From the NCBI RefSeq assembly GCF_946187725.1, contig NZ_CAMHSK010000027.1:1-38213 (forward strand): a DNA stretch of 38,213 nt. The letters run 5' to 3'. Shown here piece by piece: positions 7,834 to 16,521 of the stretch. The stretch is from an uncultured Treponema sp. (GTDB lineage Bacteria; Spirochaetota; Spirochaetia; Treponematales; Treponemataceae). The notes under the pieces were generated by a model. The model did no database searches, was not told where the DNA came from, and saw nothing but the letters and a program-made list of their open reading frames with translations. Position 1 is the stretch's first letter. Each line of letters starts with the position of its first letter. Position numbers and translations under genes: made by a program.

Positions 7834-7919
7834 TTTAAAGCTCCTTTTATAGAAGATATTTTGCCACGAACTTACGACGAAGCTCTTCAAACGGCGGAGA
7901 ATTAATCTCTCTTGAATTA

Positions 7920-7948
7920 AGTATACTACGGAATTTCAAATTCGTAAA
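7920..7948 (-). promoter_or_regulatory. promoter of the hibernation factor gene
   Basis: On the minus strand, TTTACG (7943-7948), 17 nt, TATACT (7920-7925). The start is near 7913. Confidence 0.5.
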
Positions 7949-8062
7949 ATTTTTTCGATTATTTTAATTTTTTTTTTCATAGAGATTGCCGAAAAGTGAT
8001 TTTTTTTTCAAATAAATAATAAACGCTGGAAAAAGGCGTAACTTAAAACAATGGAGTTGAAT

Positions 8063-9751
8063 ATGACAATCTATTCTTTTTCACCTTTTGGATACGAAGG
8101 GGCACTGGTCACAGTTGAGGTCGATTTGCGACGAGGAATTCCGGCTGTGGATATTGTTGGACTGGCAGATGGAGCTGTCAAGGAATCACGCGAAAGGATG
8201 AAGTCTGCAATCCGGAATTCGGGTTTTGATTTTCCGATGGAGCGGGTTCTGATTTCTCTTGCACCTGCTGATTTAAAAAAGGAAGGCTCAGGGTTTGATT
8301 TGGCTCTTGCGCTTGCCGTTCTTGTCGCGCAGAAAAATTATCGGGAAGGTGGCGGCTCGGATTCAGACGAAAAAAGTCTTCTGGATGAGCCTGTACTTGT
8401 TCTTGGTGAGCTTGAACTTTCTGGAGCATTAAGGCCCGTTCGTGCAATTCATGCGGCTGTCAGTTCTGCGCTTCAGGCTGGAATCACGAAATGTATTGTC
8501 GCGGGCGCAAATGCGGCTGAAGCTCGTGAAGTTGCGGGCGTAAAAGTCTACGGAGCAGAGAATCTTGAGGAAGCATTTTCTGCGCTTTTTAAGCCTGAAC
8601 TTTTTACAGGGAAAAATGATGCTGACGACCGTTTTTTTATTCCAAAAGGCAGCGTAAATGTGAACGGTGTGCTTTTTCCGGAAGAAGACCCGAATCTTGA
8701 ATTTGCGGAAATCGTGAGTCAGGAAAAACTTGTGCGCGCTCTTCAGATTGCGGCAGCCGGAGGGCACAACATTCTCGCATACGGACCACCTGGCTGTGGA
8801 AAAACTCTCGCGATGAGCAGATTCCCTGCACTCCTGCCTTTGCTTACGGTGGAAGAAGCTCAAAGCACGACAAGAATTCACTCGATAGCGGGGCTTTTGC
8901 GGCCTGACGAACCGCTTGTGCGAATTCCTGCGTTCAGAATGCCTCATCAGACTTCTTCAATTGAGGGCATGTGCGGTGGCGGGCACCAGTCGCGGCCAGG
9001 AGAAATTTCACTGGCTCATAACGGTGTCATTTTTCTGGACGAAGCGGCGGAATTCAAGACATCGGTGCTTCAAATGCTTCGCGTTCCGATTGAGACTGGA
9101 TTCATAACAATCAGCAGGGCGGGAAGAACTACGGTTTATCCGGCTCAGTTTCAGCTGCTTGTTGCAACAAATCCCTGTCCGTGCGGAAATTACGGAAGTT
9201 CCAATAAAATATGCCTCTGTTCGATGAAAAGCGTTGAGCTGTACTGGCGGAAATTTTCAGGCCCTCTTCTTGATAGAATCGACATACGGGTTCAGGTGGA
9301 CAATCCCTCAGAAAGTGTTACCGTTGTGCAAAAAACGCAGCGGCATCCATGCGAAATCTGCACGGAACAAATTAACTGTTCATCTTGCGAAAAAATTCAA
9401 AATCTTGGTGAAGAATCTGTGGAAAACAGGCACTCAACTTTTGAGCTTAGAAAAGCTGTGGCGGACGCGGTTTTGATTCAGCGTGAACGGCAGGGAAAAA
9501 AGAACGCAAGGCTTTCTCCTCATGAAGTTTTGGAATTCTGTCAGTTTGGAAAAAAAGAGCAGGCGATTTTAGACAGTGCGATTTGCAACCATGATTTTTC
9601 TCAGCGTGCGATAAGCTCGATATTGAAAATTGCCCGTACGATTGCAGACATGGAAAAATCACCCAAGATTTGCGGAGAGCATCTTACGGAAGCGATTTCA
9701 TTGAGATGTGATTCGGGGCCGCTTGATTTGTTTAATAATATGGGGGAGTAA
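8063..9751 (+). CDS. YifB/ComM-family Mg-chelatase-like AAA+ ATPase
   Basis: 562 residues. The N-terminal Lon-protease-like fold (VEVDLRRGIPAVDIVGLADGAVKESRER) is followed by a Mg-chelatase AAA+ domain: Walker A GPPGCGKT, Walker B GVIFLDEAAEF, then NPCPCGNYG and PLLDRIDIRV. The C-terminal helical domain is present. The family includes ComM, a branch-migration helicase for natural transformation. The start at 8063 is preferred over ATG 8051 because GGAG (8053-8056) is spaced correctly for it. An odd feature is an inserted C-x2-C-x5-C-x2-C motif (bases 9350-9388) between the AAA+ core and C-terminal domain, not part of the family core as I know it. Confidence 0.92.
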   Translation: MTIYSFSPFGYEGALVTVEVDLRRGIPAVDIVGLADGAVKESRERMKSAIRNSGFDFPMERVLISLAPADLKKEGSGFDLALALAVLVAQKNYREGGGSDSDEKSLLDEPVLVLGELELSGALRPVRAIHAAVSSALQAGITKCIVAGANAAEAREVAGVKVYGAENLEEAFSALFKPELFTGKNDADDRFFIPKGSVNVNGVLFPEEDPNLEFAEIVSQEKLVRALQIAAAGGHNILAYGPPGCGKTLAMSRFPALLPLLTVEEAQSTTRIHSIAGLLRPDEPLVRIPAFRMPHQTSSIEGMCGGGHQSRPGEISLAHNGVIFLDEAAEFKTSVLQMLRVPIETGFITISRAGRTTVYPAQFQLLVATNPCPCGNYGSSNKICLCSMKSVELYWRKFSGPLLDRIDIRVQVDNPSESVTVVQKTQRHPCEICTEQINCSSCEKIQNLGEESVENRHSTFELRKAVADAVLIQRERQGKKNARLSPHEVLEFCQFGKKEQAILDSAICNHDFSQRAISSILKIARTIADMEKSPKICGEHLTEAISLRCDSGPLDLFNNMGE

Positions 9752-9756
9752 AAAAA

Positions 9757-9785
9757 AAGAACTCGCTGATTAAAGGCAAGTTCTT
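9757..9785 (-). terminator. terminator of tRNA-Leu
   Basis: A 10-bp stem (arms 9757-9766 and 9776-9785, one G-T pair) with a 9-nt loop, followed on the minus strand by a run of T (the A-run 9750-9758). It lies directly 3' of the tRNA, tail to tail with the YifB gene. Confidence 0.88.
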
Positions 9786-9789
9786 AAAC

Positions 9790-9872
9790 TACCGGGTCTG
9801 AGACTCGAACTCAGACGCCCGTGAAGGCAACAGATTTTGAGTCTGTAGTGTCTACCATTTCACCAACCCGGC
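9790..9872 (-). tRNA. tRNA-Leu(CAA)
   Basis: 83 nt, class II with a long variable arm. The acceptor stem GCCGGGT (9866-9872) pairs with ACCCGGT with one G-T pair. The anticodon arm is CAGA-CTCAAAA-TCTG, so the anticodon is CAA and reads UUG. The T-loop GTTCGAGTC is present. CCA is not encoded. A promoter lies just upstream. Confidence 0.96.
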
Positions 9873-9882
9873 AAGTAAACAG

Positions 9883-9912
9883 ATTATAGCAAAAAACGAG
9901 AGATTAAATCAA
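9883..9912 (-). promoter_or_regulatory. promoter of tRNA-Leu
   Basis: On the minus strand, TTGATT (9907-9912), 18 nt, TATAAT (9883-9888), 10 nt upstream of the mature 5' end. It is back to back with the recQ promoter. Confidence 0.65.
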
Positions 9913-9920
9913 GTCTTTTA

Positions 9921-9929
9921 TGGTATAAT
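9921..9929 (+). promoter_or_regulatory. extended -10 promoter of recQ
   Basis: TGG followed by TATAAT (9924-9929), an extended -10. The predicted start near 9936 leaves only about 6 nt before the ATG at 9942, so the partial GGA Shine-Dalgarno would be at the mRNA end or missing. Confidence 0.6.
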
Positions 9930-9941
9930 TTTGGAAAAAAT

Positions 9942-11879
9942 ATGGATTACACAAATAAAAAACCGGAAGAAGTATTAAAATCTGTTTTTGGATACGATTC
10001 CTTCCGTCTTTTGCAAAAAGATATTATTACGAATGTCCTTTCTGGCAAAGATACGCTTGCAATTATGCCTACAGGTGGCGGCAAGTCTCTTTGTTATCAG
10101 ATTCCTGCGCTGATTTTTGAAGGGCTCACGGTTGTTGTTTCGCCACTGATTTCGCTCATGCAGGACCAGGTTGCGGGCTTGAATGCGATGGGCGTGAATG
10201 CGGTCTTTTTGAATTCCACGGTCGAATGGGAAGATTATAAGGATTCAATGAATTCTATTCGTCGTGGTGAAACTAAAATCGTCTATGTTTCGCCAGAAGG
10301 CCTTATGACTCCAAAAATCAATGATTTGCTCCATGACCCGCGTGTGACGGTCAGTTGCATTACGATTGATGAAGCTCATTGTGTTTCTGAATGGGGGCAT
10401 GATTTCCGACCTGATTACCTCGAAATATCTTCACTTCGCTCTCAGTTTAAAAATGCGGTTTTTCTGGCACTTACGGCAACCGCAACGCCTCATGTTCGCG
10501 AAGACATAATTCAGAATCTCAAATTAAAAAATCCGGCCGTTTTGATTTCAAGCTTTGACCGTCCGAACATTTTCCTCGATGTCAGACCGAAGAGCCGAAA
10601 TGCACTTGAACAGGTTGTTGAGTGCATCCGCCGTCATCTGGATGAAAGCGGAATCATTTATTGCTTTTCAAAAAAACAGGTGGACACTCTCACAGAACAG
10701 CTTGATGAGCTTGGTTATTCTGTTCTAAATTACCACGCGGGCTTGCAGGATGCGGTGCGTGCTGACCATCAGAATAAATTCCTCCGTGACCAGGTTCAAA
10801 TCATGGTTGCGACGCTTGCCTTTGGAATGGGAATTGATAAGCCGAATGTGCGTTTTGTAATTCATTACGACATGCCGAAATCTCTCGAACAATATTATCA
10901 GGAAATTGGGCGGGCAGGGCGTGATGGACTGGCAAGTGAGGCGCTTTTGCTTTATTCTGCGGGTGACATTCATAAAATCCGTTATTTTTTTGAGGAAGCC
11001 GCTGACAAGGAGCGTTGCGAGAAACTGCTTCAAGGGATGATTTCTTATGCGACCGGGCGGTCTTGCAGGCGAAAACTTCTTCTTTCATATTTTGGTGAAT
11101 CTTATGTAAAAAACGCTGATGAAAAATCTTCTGAAAGTGGGGGCCGATGCTGTGATTTGTGTGAGTCTGGGCCTCTCCCTGAAATGGACATGACGATTCC
11201 TTCTCAAAAATTGATGAGTTGTATCATTCGGACTGGTTCAAGATTTGGTGCGGCCTATGTGATTGATGTTTTGCTCGGCTCTCGTGGCAAGCGAATCCTC
11301 GAAAACAAGCACAATATGGTTTCTACCTGGGGAATTGGCCGTGAACTCGACAAAAATCAGTGGCATGAGCTTGTAAATCTTCTGATTGAAAAGAATTTTG
11401 TAACAAAGTACGGGGATTACAATATTCTTCTATTAACTAATGATGGTCTTGCTGCCCTTAAAAACCGTGATAAAATCCTGCTGCCCTTTAATATGCCGCG
11501 TGGCAGGGCTTCGGAAAGCATGAATCTTGAAGCGGAAACTGCGTTTTCTCCAAAATATCGTGCAGGATGCGGTGCGGGCGGCGGGCTGATGTTCCCAAAA
11601 CCCGAAAAGAAATCAGGATTTGTCCTTCATAAAAAGGAAGTTGACTTTGGTGATGATGAAGAGGCAAAGCGGATTCAGAATGCGCTGAAAAAATGGCGTA
11701 AACGCAAGGCTGAAGAAATGAATGTTCCGCCTTACATTATTTTTGGTGACAGAACGCTGAACGATATTGCATTCAAAAAGCCGCATACTGAAAGTGAATT
11801 GTACGATGTGAACGGTCTTGGCGAAAAGAAAGTTGAAAAATTTGGTACGGAAATCCTTGAGATTGTTGGGGAGGAGTAA
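9942..11879 (+). CDS. recQ: RecQ-family ATP-dependent DNA helicase
   Basis: 645-residue 3'-5' DNA helicase acting in recombination and repair. Motif I TGGGKS is at about residues 44-49 and the DEAH box at 143-146, followed by the RecQ-specific HCVSEWGHDFRPDY aromatic loop. The QEIGRAGRDG motif VI is present. The zinc-binding domain is intact (SCRRKLLLSYFGE, then RCCDLC), followed by the winged helix and a C-terminal HRDC domain (LKKWRKRKAEEMNVPPYIIFGD, ending GLGEKKVEKFG). The full domain set implies a functional enzyme. Its own extended -10 promoter lies nearly on the start codon. Confidence 0.97.
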   Translation: MDYTNKKPEEVLKSVFGYDSFRLLQKDIITNVLSGKDTLAIMPTGGGKSLCYQIPALIFEGLTVVVSPLISLMQDQVAGLNAMGVNAVFLNSTVEWEDYKDSMNSIRRGETKIVYVSPEGLMTPKINDLLHDPRVTVSCITIDEAHCVSEWGHDFRPDYLEISSLRSQFKNAVFLALTATATPHVREDIIQNLKLKNPAVLISSFDRPNIFLDVRPKSRNALEQVVECIRRHLDESGIIYCFSKKQVDTLTEQLDELGYSVLNYHAGLQDAVRADHQNKFLRDQVQIMVATLAFGMGIDKPNVRFVIHYDMPKSLEQYYQEIGRAGRDGLASEALLLYSAGDIHKIRYFFEEAADKERCEKLLQGMISYATGRSCRRKLLLSYFGESYVKNADEKSSESGGRCCDLCESGPLPEMDMTIPSQKLMSCIIRTGSRFGAAYVIDVLLGSRGKRILENKHNMVSTWGIGRELDKNQWHELVNLLIEKNFVTKYGDYNILLLTNDGLAALKNRDKILLPFNMPRGRASESMNLEAETAFSPKYRAGCGAGGGLMFPKPEKKSGFVLHKKEVDFGDDEEAKRIQNALKKWRKRKAEEMNVPPYIIFGDRTLNDIAFKKPHTESELYDVNGLGEKKVEKFGTEILEIVGEE

Positions 11880-11913
11880 GAAGTAGATTTTTTCAGACGA
11901 ATTCAAAAAATCA

Positions 11914-11942
11914 TTGTGGTTTTGACGAGCATGGCATATAAT
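11914..11942 (+). promoter_or_regulatory. promoter of the cytidylate-kinase-like gene
   Basis: TTGTGG (11914-11919), 17 nt, TATAAT (11937-11942). The predicted start near 11949 leaves a leader of about 5 nt before the ATG at 11954. Confidence 0.5.
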
Positions 11943-11953
11943 AGAAGATAAGT

Positions 11954-12775
11954 ATGGCAATTATTACTGTATCAAGACAACTTGCTTCTCTCGGTGATGA
12001 AATCAGTGCAAAAATCGCGGAACGGCTGGGCTATAAGTTTTTCGGCAAAAAAGAAATCGAAAAGCGCATCGTGGAACTTGGATTTCCTGCTTCAAAACTT
12101 GCCAAATTTGATGAAGGTAAGATGGGATTTCTGGCCGGGCTCACGCGTGGAAGAGACGAATATTTAAATTATCTTTTGACCGCGATTCTTGAAGCAGCTT
12201 CTGAAAATAATTGCGTAATTGTCGGGCGTGGTTCTTTCATAATCCTCAAAGATTTGGAAAATCATATTTCATGCAGGTTCATGGCTGATGAAAAGCTGAG
12301 GGCAGAGCGTCTTCAAAAAGAGCTTTCATGTACGCGAAAAACTGCCATTAAAAAATTGGTGGCAAGTGAATCTCTTCAGAAGAGTTTCCACAAGGGCTTC
12401 TTCAATTTTGACATTCAAGATCCCACCATGTTTGACATGCTCGTAAACACAGGCAAACTAGATGTTGATGCCATTGCCTCTTCGGTTATTACGCTTGCAA
12501 AAGAGCATATTACTCCCGAAAAAGATTTGGAAGGCCAGAAGAAAATCGATGAGCTTCTAATCGGTCAGCGAATTGTTGACATCCTCATTTTTCTCTACAA
12601 TCTTGACATCAGTTTCCTCAGAACTTCAATCGAAGGTAAAAAACTTACGCTTCATGGTATGGCAGAAAAAAAGTCTGTCGTCGAAAAAGCCCTTACTATT
12701 GTCTCGGCGGAGCTTCCTACTTATGAAGTCAAATCTGCAATCAGCGTAACTCACGATTTTAAGGCTTACCGTTAA
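11954..12775 (+). CDS. cytidylate kinase-like family protein with C-terminal BON-like region
   Basis: 273 residues. The N-terminal two thirds match the cytidylate-kinase-like family: ITVSRQLASLGDEISAKIAERLGYKFFGK, NNCVIVGRGSFIIL, FMADEKLRAERL and FDIQDPTMFDMLVNTGKLDVD. These proteins keep the P-loop kinase fold, but the N-terminal loop (SRQLASLGDE) is not a standard Walker A, so nucleotide kinase activity is uncertain. Residues about 200-270 (LTLHGMAEKKSVVEKAL) resemble a BON domain, which may bind membranes or nucleotides. The next gene starts at the stop (TAATG), coupling it to a membrane protein and, further on, a phospholipid synthase. Confidence 0.8.
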   Translation: MAIITVSRQLASLGDEISAKIAERLGYKFFGKKEIEKRIVELGFPASKLAKFDEGKMGFLAGLTRGRDEYLNYLLTAILEAASENNCVIVGRGSFIILKDLENHISCRFMADEKLRAERLQKELSCTRKTAIKKLVASESLQKSFHKGFFNFDIQDPTMFDMLVNTGKLDVDAIASSVITLAKEHITPEKDLEGQKKIDELLIGQRIVDILIFLYNLDISFLRTSIEGKKLTLHGMAEKKSVVEKALTIVSAELPTYEVKSAISVTHDFKAYR

Positions 12776-13569
12776 TGAATCCAGTTTTTTTATCTGACGG
12801 AGAAATATTTTTAGGGCTTCCAAAAAGTTTTGTGTCTATGTGTGCGGCATTTTTCTGTGTCTTTACGCTCGGATTTTCATTTTCCTGTCTTGTAAAACTT
12901 TTTATTCCGTCTAAAAAAAATGCAAAATCTTCTTTTGGTAAGGGAAAGTCGTCTTCGTTCTCTTTCATGTGCGTTTTTCTGACTTTTGCCGCTATTTTTT
13001 ACACTATACTGATTTTTTTGACTTCTTCACTTTTACCGCCGCCACTCCTGCTTAAACTTCATGTTTCGCACGGCTTTTCGGAACTTTCATTTTATCTGAT
13101 TTTTTTGACTGTCTTTCTGACAGGGGTTTTAATTCAGCTTTCACCGAAGATTTTTCTTTCCTTTTTTCTGCTTGCGTATGCTTTTTTAACTGTGTTTACT
13201 TCGATTAAATTGAAATCTTTTCTTGGGCCGCAAAATAATCTTATCCCGGTAAAAATCGACGAAAATTCATTCACTGTTGCCGGGAAATCTTTCGACAAAA
13301 ATGAAGTGAGTGCTCTGACTCTTTGCGCTTATACGCTTCCTGACAGCTTTTTTCTTCCATTAAAACGGAACTGGTTCTTTATTTCTGAAATTCATGACAG
13401 TGCTGAGCTTCCGGCTCCTGCTTTCTACTTCCGCGATTATCTTTTAAAACGAAAGGCCACTCCTGTTTCGATTGAACTTCCTTCCGAAACGATTTATCCA
13501 AGTCTTTTTTCCGTGAGAATCTCATTTCCTAATGGTAAGGTTTTTTGTGCGCTTGACCGTGACTTGTGA
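12775..13569 (+). CDS. uncharacterised four-helix membrane protein
   Basis: 264 residues, family not recognised. Predicted membrane helices lie at about residues 20-43, 63-86, 103-121 and 125-143, with a basic Lys/Ser loop (50-60) between the first two. Residues 150-264 form a soluble strand-rich domain. The ATG overlaps the stop of the cytidylate-kinase-like gene, so the two are co-translated, which suggests an accessory or membrane-anchoring partner. No catalytic motif seen. Confidence 0.75.
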   Translation: MNPVFLSDGEIFLGLPKSFVSMCAAFFCVFTLGFSFSCLVKLFIPSKKNAKSSFGKGKSSSFSFMCVFLTFAAIFYTILIFLTSSLLPPPLLLKLHVSHGFSELSFYLIFLTVFLTGVLIQLSPKIFLSFFLLAYAFLTVFTSIKLKSFLGPQNNLIPVKIDENSFTVAGKSFDKNEVSALTLCAYTLPDSFFLPLKRNWFFISEIHDSAELPAPAFYFRDYLLKRKATPVSIELPSETIYPSLFSVRISFPNGKVFCALDRDL

Positions 13570-13595
13570 TAGTTTAAATAGAAATGATTTATCGG

Positions 13596-13624
13596 TTTAC
13601 TTTTTCTTCTTAAAAAACTATACT
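13596..13624 (+). promoter_or_regulatory. leaderless promoter of the phosphatidyltransferase gene
   Basis: TTTACT (13596-13601), 17 nt, TATACT (13619-13624), then 8 nt to the ATG at 13633. No Shine-Dalgarno. Confidence 0.7.
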
Positions 13625-13632
13625 TGTATCTA

Positions 13633-14244
13633 ATGAAAGTCTCTAATCGTTTTACGCTTGTACGGGCACTTTTTGCGCCTGTTTTCTATTTGATTTTTAA
13701 TCTGCCGGTCTGGCTCAATTCACATATCCTCGGAATCATCTCTGCATGTATCATGATACCGCTTCTTGCCGTTGTGGAACTAACTGACTATTGGGACGGT
13801 CACTATGCCCGCAAGAACAACGAAGTCAGCGATTTTGGAAAGCTTTTTGATCCTTTTGCTGATGTTATTCTGAACCTCACTGTCTTCATTTGTGCAGTAT
13901 CAGCGGGCTATATGCCAATGATTCTTTTTGTGCTCATTTTGTATCGTGAATTATCTCAGAGCTTTTTGCGCACGATTGCCCTCAAAAAGGGCGTTGCCAT
14001 CGCTGCCAGAAAGGGCGGTAAGCTCAAGACTGTTTTTTACATCATTTCAGGATTTTTCTTTCTCACACTTGAAAGCTATACAAGATTCGCATTTCCGTTC
14101 ATTCCAGAAGTCGTGGACACAATCATTAAAACCGCTCTTCGCTGGTCAACTTTCTCACTTTTCATCGTTTGTGTTGGCCTAAGCTGGGGGTCTTTTGCTG
14201 ATTACATCAAATCATTTTATTCACTTGTAAAAGACAGCGACTAG
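13633..14244 (+). CDS. pgsA: CDP-alcohol phosphatidyltransferase, probably phosphatidylglycerophosphate synthase
   Basis: 204 residues. It has the complete family signature D-x2-D-G-x2-A-R-x8-G-x3-D-x3-D (DYWDGHYAR, then GKLFDPFAD), which binds two metal ions and CDP-diacylglycerol. Six hydrophobic helices are expected in the inner membrane. The N-terminal sequence (VSNRFTLVRALFAPVFYLIF) is typical of PgsA. The preferred start is ATG 13633; an upstream TTG (13624) lies in the -10 box. It is convergent with rqcH 22 nt away. The exact acceptor alcohol is inferred. Confidence 0.87.
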   Translation: MKVSNRFTLVRALFAPVFYLIFNLPVWLNSHILGIISACIMIPLLAVVELTDYWDGHYARKNNEVSDFGKLFDPFADVILNLTVFICAVSAGYMPMILFVLILYRELSQSFLRTIALKKGVAIAARKGGKLKTVFYIISGFFFLTLESYTRFAFPFIPEVVDTIIKTALRWSTFSLFIVCVGLSWGSFADYIKSFYSLVKDSD

Positions 14245-14266
14245 TTTTTATTTACGGCCACTTCTG

Positions 14267-15766
14267 TTAAATCCCAAGCTTTCTGATTTTTGCATCATCC
14301 AGTTTGATGAACAGGTTCTTTTCGTTTGTGGGAAGAACCGTTCCTTTGGGGGCATTTTTTGCCCTGCGAAGATGCTTTACCTGAGTGTAGTACAAGTCCG
14401 CGCTGCCGTTTTTGCGTGCCTTTGAGAAATATACGGCAAGATTTCCTGCATAGAGAAGAATTTCAAGAGGAACTGTTTTTCCGGGGCGATTCTTTATGAA
14501 TACATAGCCGCCGTGATAATCTCGTACATGAAGCCACATGTCCGCACCTTTTACAGTGTGACGAAGCAACTCGTCGTTTTCAGTGGCATCGCGGCCAACT
14601 ATGATTTGCCAGCCGTCAATTAAAAAATCAAGGCCTGGATGCGACTTCTTTTCCTGCTGCTTTGGTTTCTGCGTTTTACGAAGAATCTGCTCCAGTTTGA
14701 TTGGATTTTTTTCTGTGATTATATGCTGATATTGTTTTTCAAGCTCTTCGAGTGATTTTTCTGCCGCTTCAATGTCATATTCCAGATTTTCAAGACCGCT
14801 CGTTTGCTTTTTGTAGGTTTCGTAATAAGAAGCCGCATTTTCCTGTGCAGATTTTTTGGGATCAATCTTGATGCAGATTTTCTTTCCTGTTTCAAAGTCT
14901 TCGCATTCAAGAAAATTTGAGCTTCCGTCGAGCTTGTATCCGTAGGAAAGAATCAAATCGCCCTGATGTTTATATTGGACTGCATTTTTGAAAGATTCGC
15001 GTTTTTCCTTGAGTCTTTGAAGGGCTGCTTCCTGCCTGCTTTTGTGAGATTCGTACCATTTTTCGGCCTGTTCCAAAAGGGATTCCAGTGAACTTTGCGC
15101 GGCATTTTCTGAATAGTACAAGTCAACTTTCTGATTGAAGGACAAATTTGGATAATCAGGATGGCTTTGTACATAGGCTTCAGTAGTTTCTGCAAATTCC
15201 CGGACAGGAAATTCCTTGTCAGTCGGTTTGCTTTCTGGAAGAATAAGCTTTTCGCCAGTCTTTTCGCCTTTTGCGGGTCTTCGGTAGAAAGAATCGAGAA
15301 TCACATCGTCTTTGTCGCAAAGAAAAATATTCGCTGCATTTGACCATAATCTTATATAGAGCGTGAAAAAATCATCGCCATCTTCGTCTTGCAGGGATTT
15401 TGCTTTTTTGGCGGCGTGTTGCTGGGCTTGCGGCATAACATAAATCGTGCCGGCTTTTTCGAGTTCGATTTTAACAATTCGGTCTTTTTCAATCTGCTTG
15501 CATGAAATGATTCTTGCGCCTTTGATTTTTGATTTGAGCATTTCGTTGAATCGAAGCGGTTTTTCGTTCTTGGTGATTTTGCGTCTTGTTTCGCAGATTC
15601 GGCATTCACCTGCCGCAAGTGAAATGAAAACTGTTTTCGGTTCGCCCGGTTTGTATGTATAGAGTGCAATTGATGCGAAATTTGGCTGAACAATTTCCTG
15701 TACGAAGCTGCCCGTTAAATCAAGTTCCGAGAGTATCAAGTCAATTTCATTGCAATTTAAGCTCAT
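14267..15766 (-). CDS. rqcH: RqcH / NFACT ribosome quality-control factor
   Basis: 499 residues. The N-terminal NFACT-N domain includes the Asp95-Arg96 pair (EKDRIVKIEL) needed by RqcH to recruit alanine tRNA and add poly-Ala tails to stalled chains. A central helix-hairpin/coiled-coil region (about 230-360) is followed by the NFACT-R domain (GWQIIVGRDATENDELLRHTVKGADMWLH, VFIKNRPGKTVP). It is somewhat shorter than the roughly 570 residues of the Bacillus protein, but all domains are present. AAGGG precedes the ATG. The older annotation is fibronectin/fibrinogen-binding protein. Since the DR pair is kept, an active Ala-tailing factor is the likely reading. Confidence 0.88.
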   Translation of the reverse strand: MSLNCNEIDLILSELDLTGSFVQEIVQPNFASIALYTYKPGEPKTVFISLAAGECRICETRRKITKNEKPLRFNEMLKSKIKGARIISCKQIEKDRIVKIELEKAGTIYVMPQAQQHAAKKAKSLQDEDGDDFFTLYIRLWSNAANIFLCDKDDVILDSFYRRPAKGEKTGEKLILPESKPTDKEFPVREFAETTEAYVQSHPDYPNLSFNQKVDLYYSENAAQSSLESLLEQAEKWYESHKSRQEAALQRLKEKRESFKNAVQYKHQGDLILSYGYKLDGSSNFLECEDFETGKKICIKIDPKKSAQENAASYYETYKKQTSGLENLEYDIEAAEKSLEELEKQYQHIITEKNPIKLEQILRKTQKPKQQEKKSHPGLDFLIDGWQIIVGRDATENDELLRHTVKGADMWLHVRDYHGGYVFIKNRPGKTVPLEILLYAGNLAVYFSKARKNGSADLYYTQVKHLRRAKNAPKGTVLPTNEKNLFIKLDDAKIRKLGI

Positions 15767-15811
15767 TTTTTGCCCTTTTGAGGAATCAGACGGTTCCCCT
15801 TTACTTTATTC

Positions 15812-15823
15812 TATAATCATAAT
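15812..15823 (+). promoter_or_regulatory. -10 boxes before the small exported protein
   Basis: TATAAT (15812-15817) and an adjacent CATAAT (15818-15823) lie 11-17 nt before the ATG at 15835. The intervening T-rich leader has no Shine-Dalgarno. No good -35. Confidence 0.4.
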
Positions 15824-15834
15824 ACATTTTTCTT

Positions 15835-16479
15835 ATGAAGAAAATATTTTCTCTCTTTGTTTTTTTTATTTCGCTTTTTTCAGCTTCCGCAATGAGTGAT
15901 TTTTCAAACAGAACCTTTTGCATGGGGCTTTCTTTTCCAAATATGAAGCATGATTACCGCATCGATGGGATGGACGCGGTAACATTGAATGGAATCGGCT
16001 TGAATTTTAATGTCCGCCGCATGAAAGATGAAATGAAACTTGGAATTTTCCTCGATACCGACATTTTTATGCCTATTTCCAAAACAATCGTCGTTAATGA
16101 ACAGAACATGACGACTTCAAAGATTACCGATTATGAGTTTTTTTTTGGGATTGATGCACTTGCGGGAATTTATACCGTGCTTTTTCGTGATGCTTCGCTG
16201 AATTTCCCGGTGGGGCTTGGCTTTCATCTTGACGGATTTATCAGCAAAGAAAAATATGATGACATTATAATCAAGGAATCAGTTTATACGCTTGGTGCAG
16301 GGCTTTGGCTTAATCTGGAAATTAATGTTTCAAAAAGATTTGGCGTCTATCTTGGTTCAAAATTCATTTATGATTTTTATTATAAGATGAATAACAAGTC
16401 AGCAATCACCACAGTTCAGTCGGGAAATTGCAGGTGTTTTTCTGCAATCCCGACAGCAGGTGTTTTGTGGAGATTTTAG
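15835..16479 (+). CDS. exported protein, possible small outer-membrane beta-barrel
   Basis: 214 residues, family not recognised. A signal peptide spans residues 1-20 (cleavage near SASA-M). The mature part alternates polar and hydrophobic residues in short strands (GIGLNFNVRRM, MKLGIFLDTDIFM, FPVGLGFHLDGF, GAGLWLNLEI, FGVYLGSKFIY). It ends in Trp-Arg-Phe, and a terminal Phe is typical of barrels inserted by the BAM machinery. It is a single gene, convergent with the PfkB gene. The barrel assignment is inferred from pattern only. Confidence 0.65.
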   Translation: MKKIFSLFVFFISLFSASAMSDFSNRTFCMGLSFPNMKHDYRIDGMDAVTLNGIGLNFNVRRMKDEMKLGIFLDTDIFMPISKTIVVNEQNMTTSKITDYEFFFGIDALAGIYTVLFRDASLNFPVGLGFHLDGFISKEKYDDIIIKESVYTLGAGLWLNLEINVSKRFGVYLGSKFIYDFYYKMNNKSAITTVQSGNCRCFSAIPTAGVLWRF

Positions 16480-16521
16480 TTAAGTACTGATTAACAGTTG
16501 ATGAGATTCAGCACTTAAACT
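16478..16521. terminator. possible bidirectional terminator
   Basis: Imperfect inverted repeat (16478-16490 with 16508-16521, one bulge and one mismatch) spanning the stop codons of two convergent genes. There is no clear T-run. Confidence 0.3.

Noticed and set aside
8429..8947. 172-codon minus-strand frame in the YifB gene
   Set aside because: Antisense to a clear AAA+ ATPase; no start signal or family resemblance.
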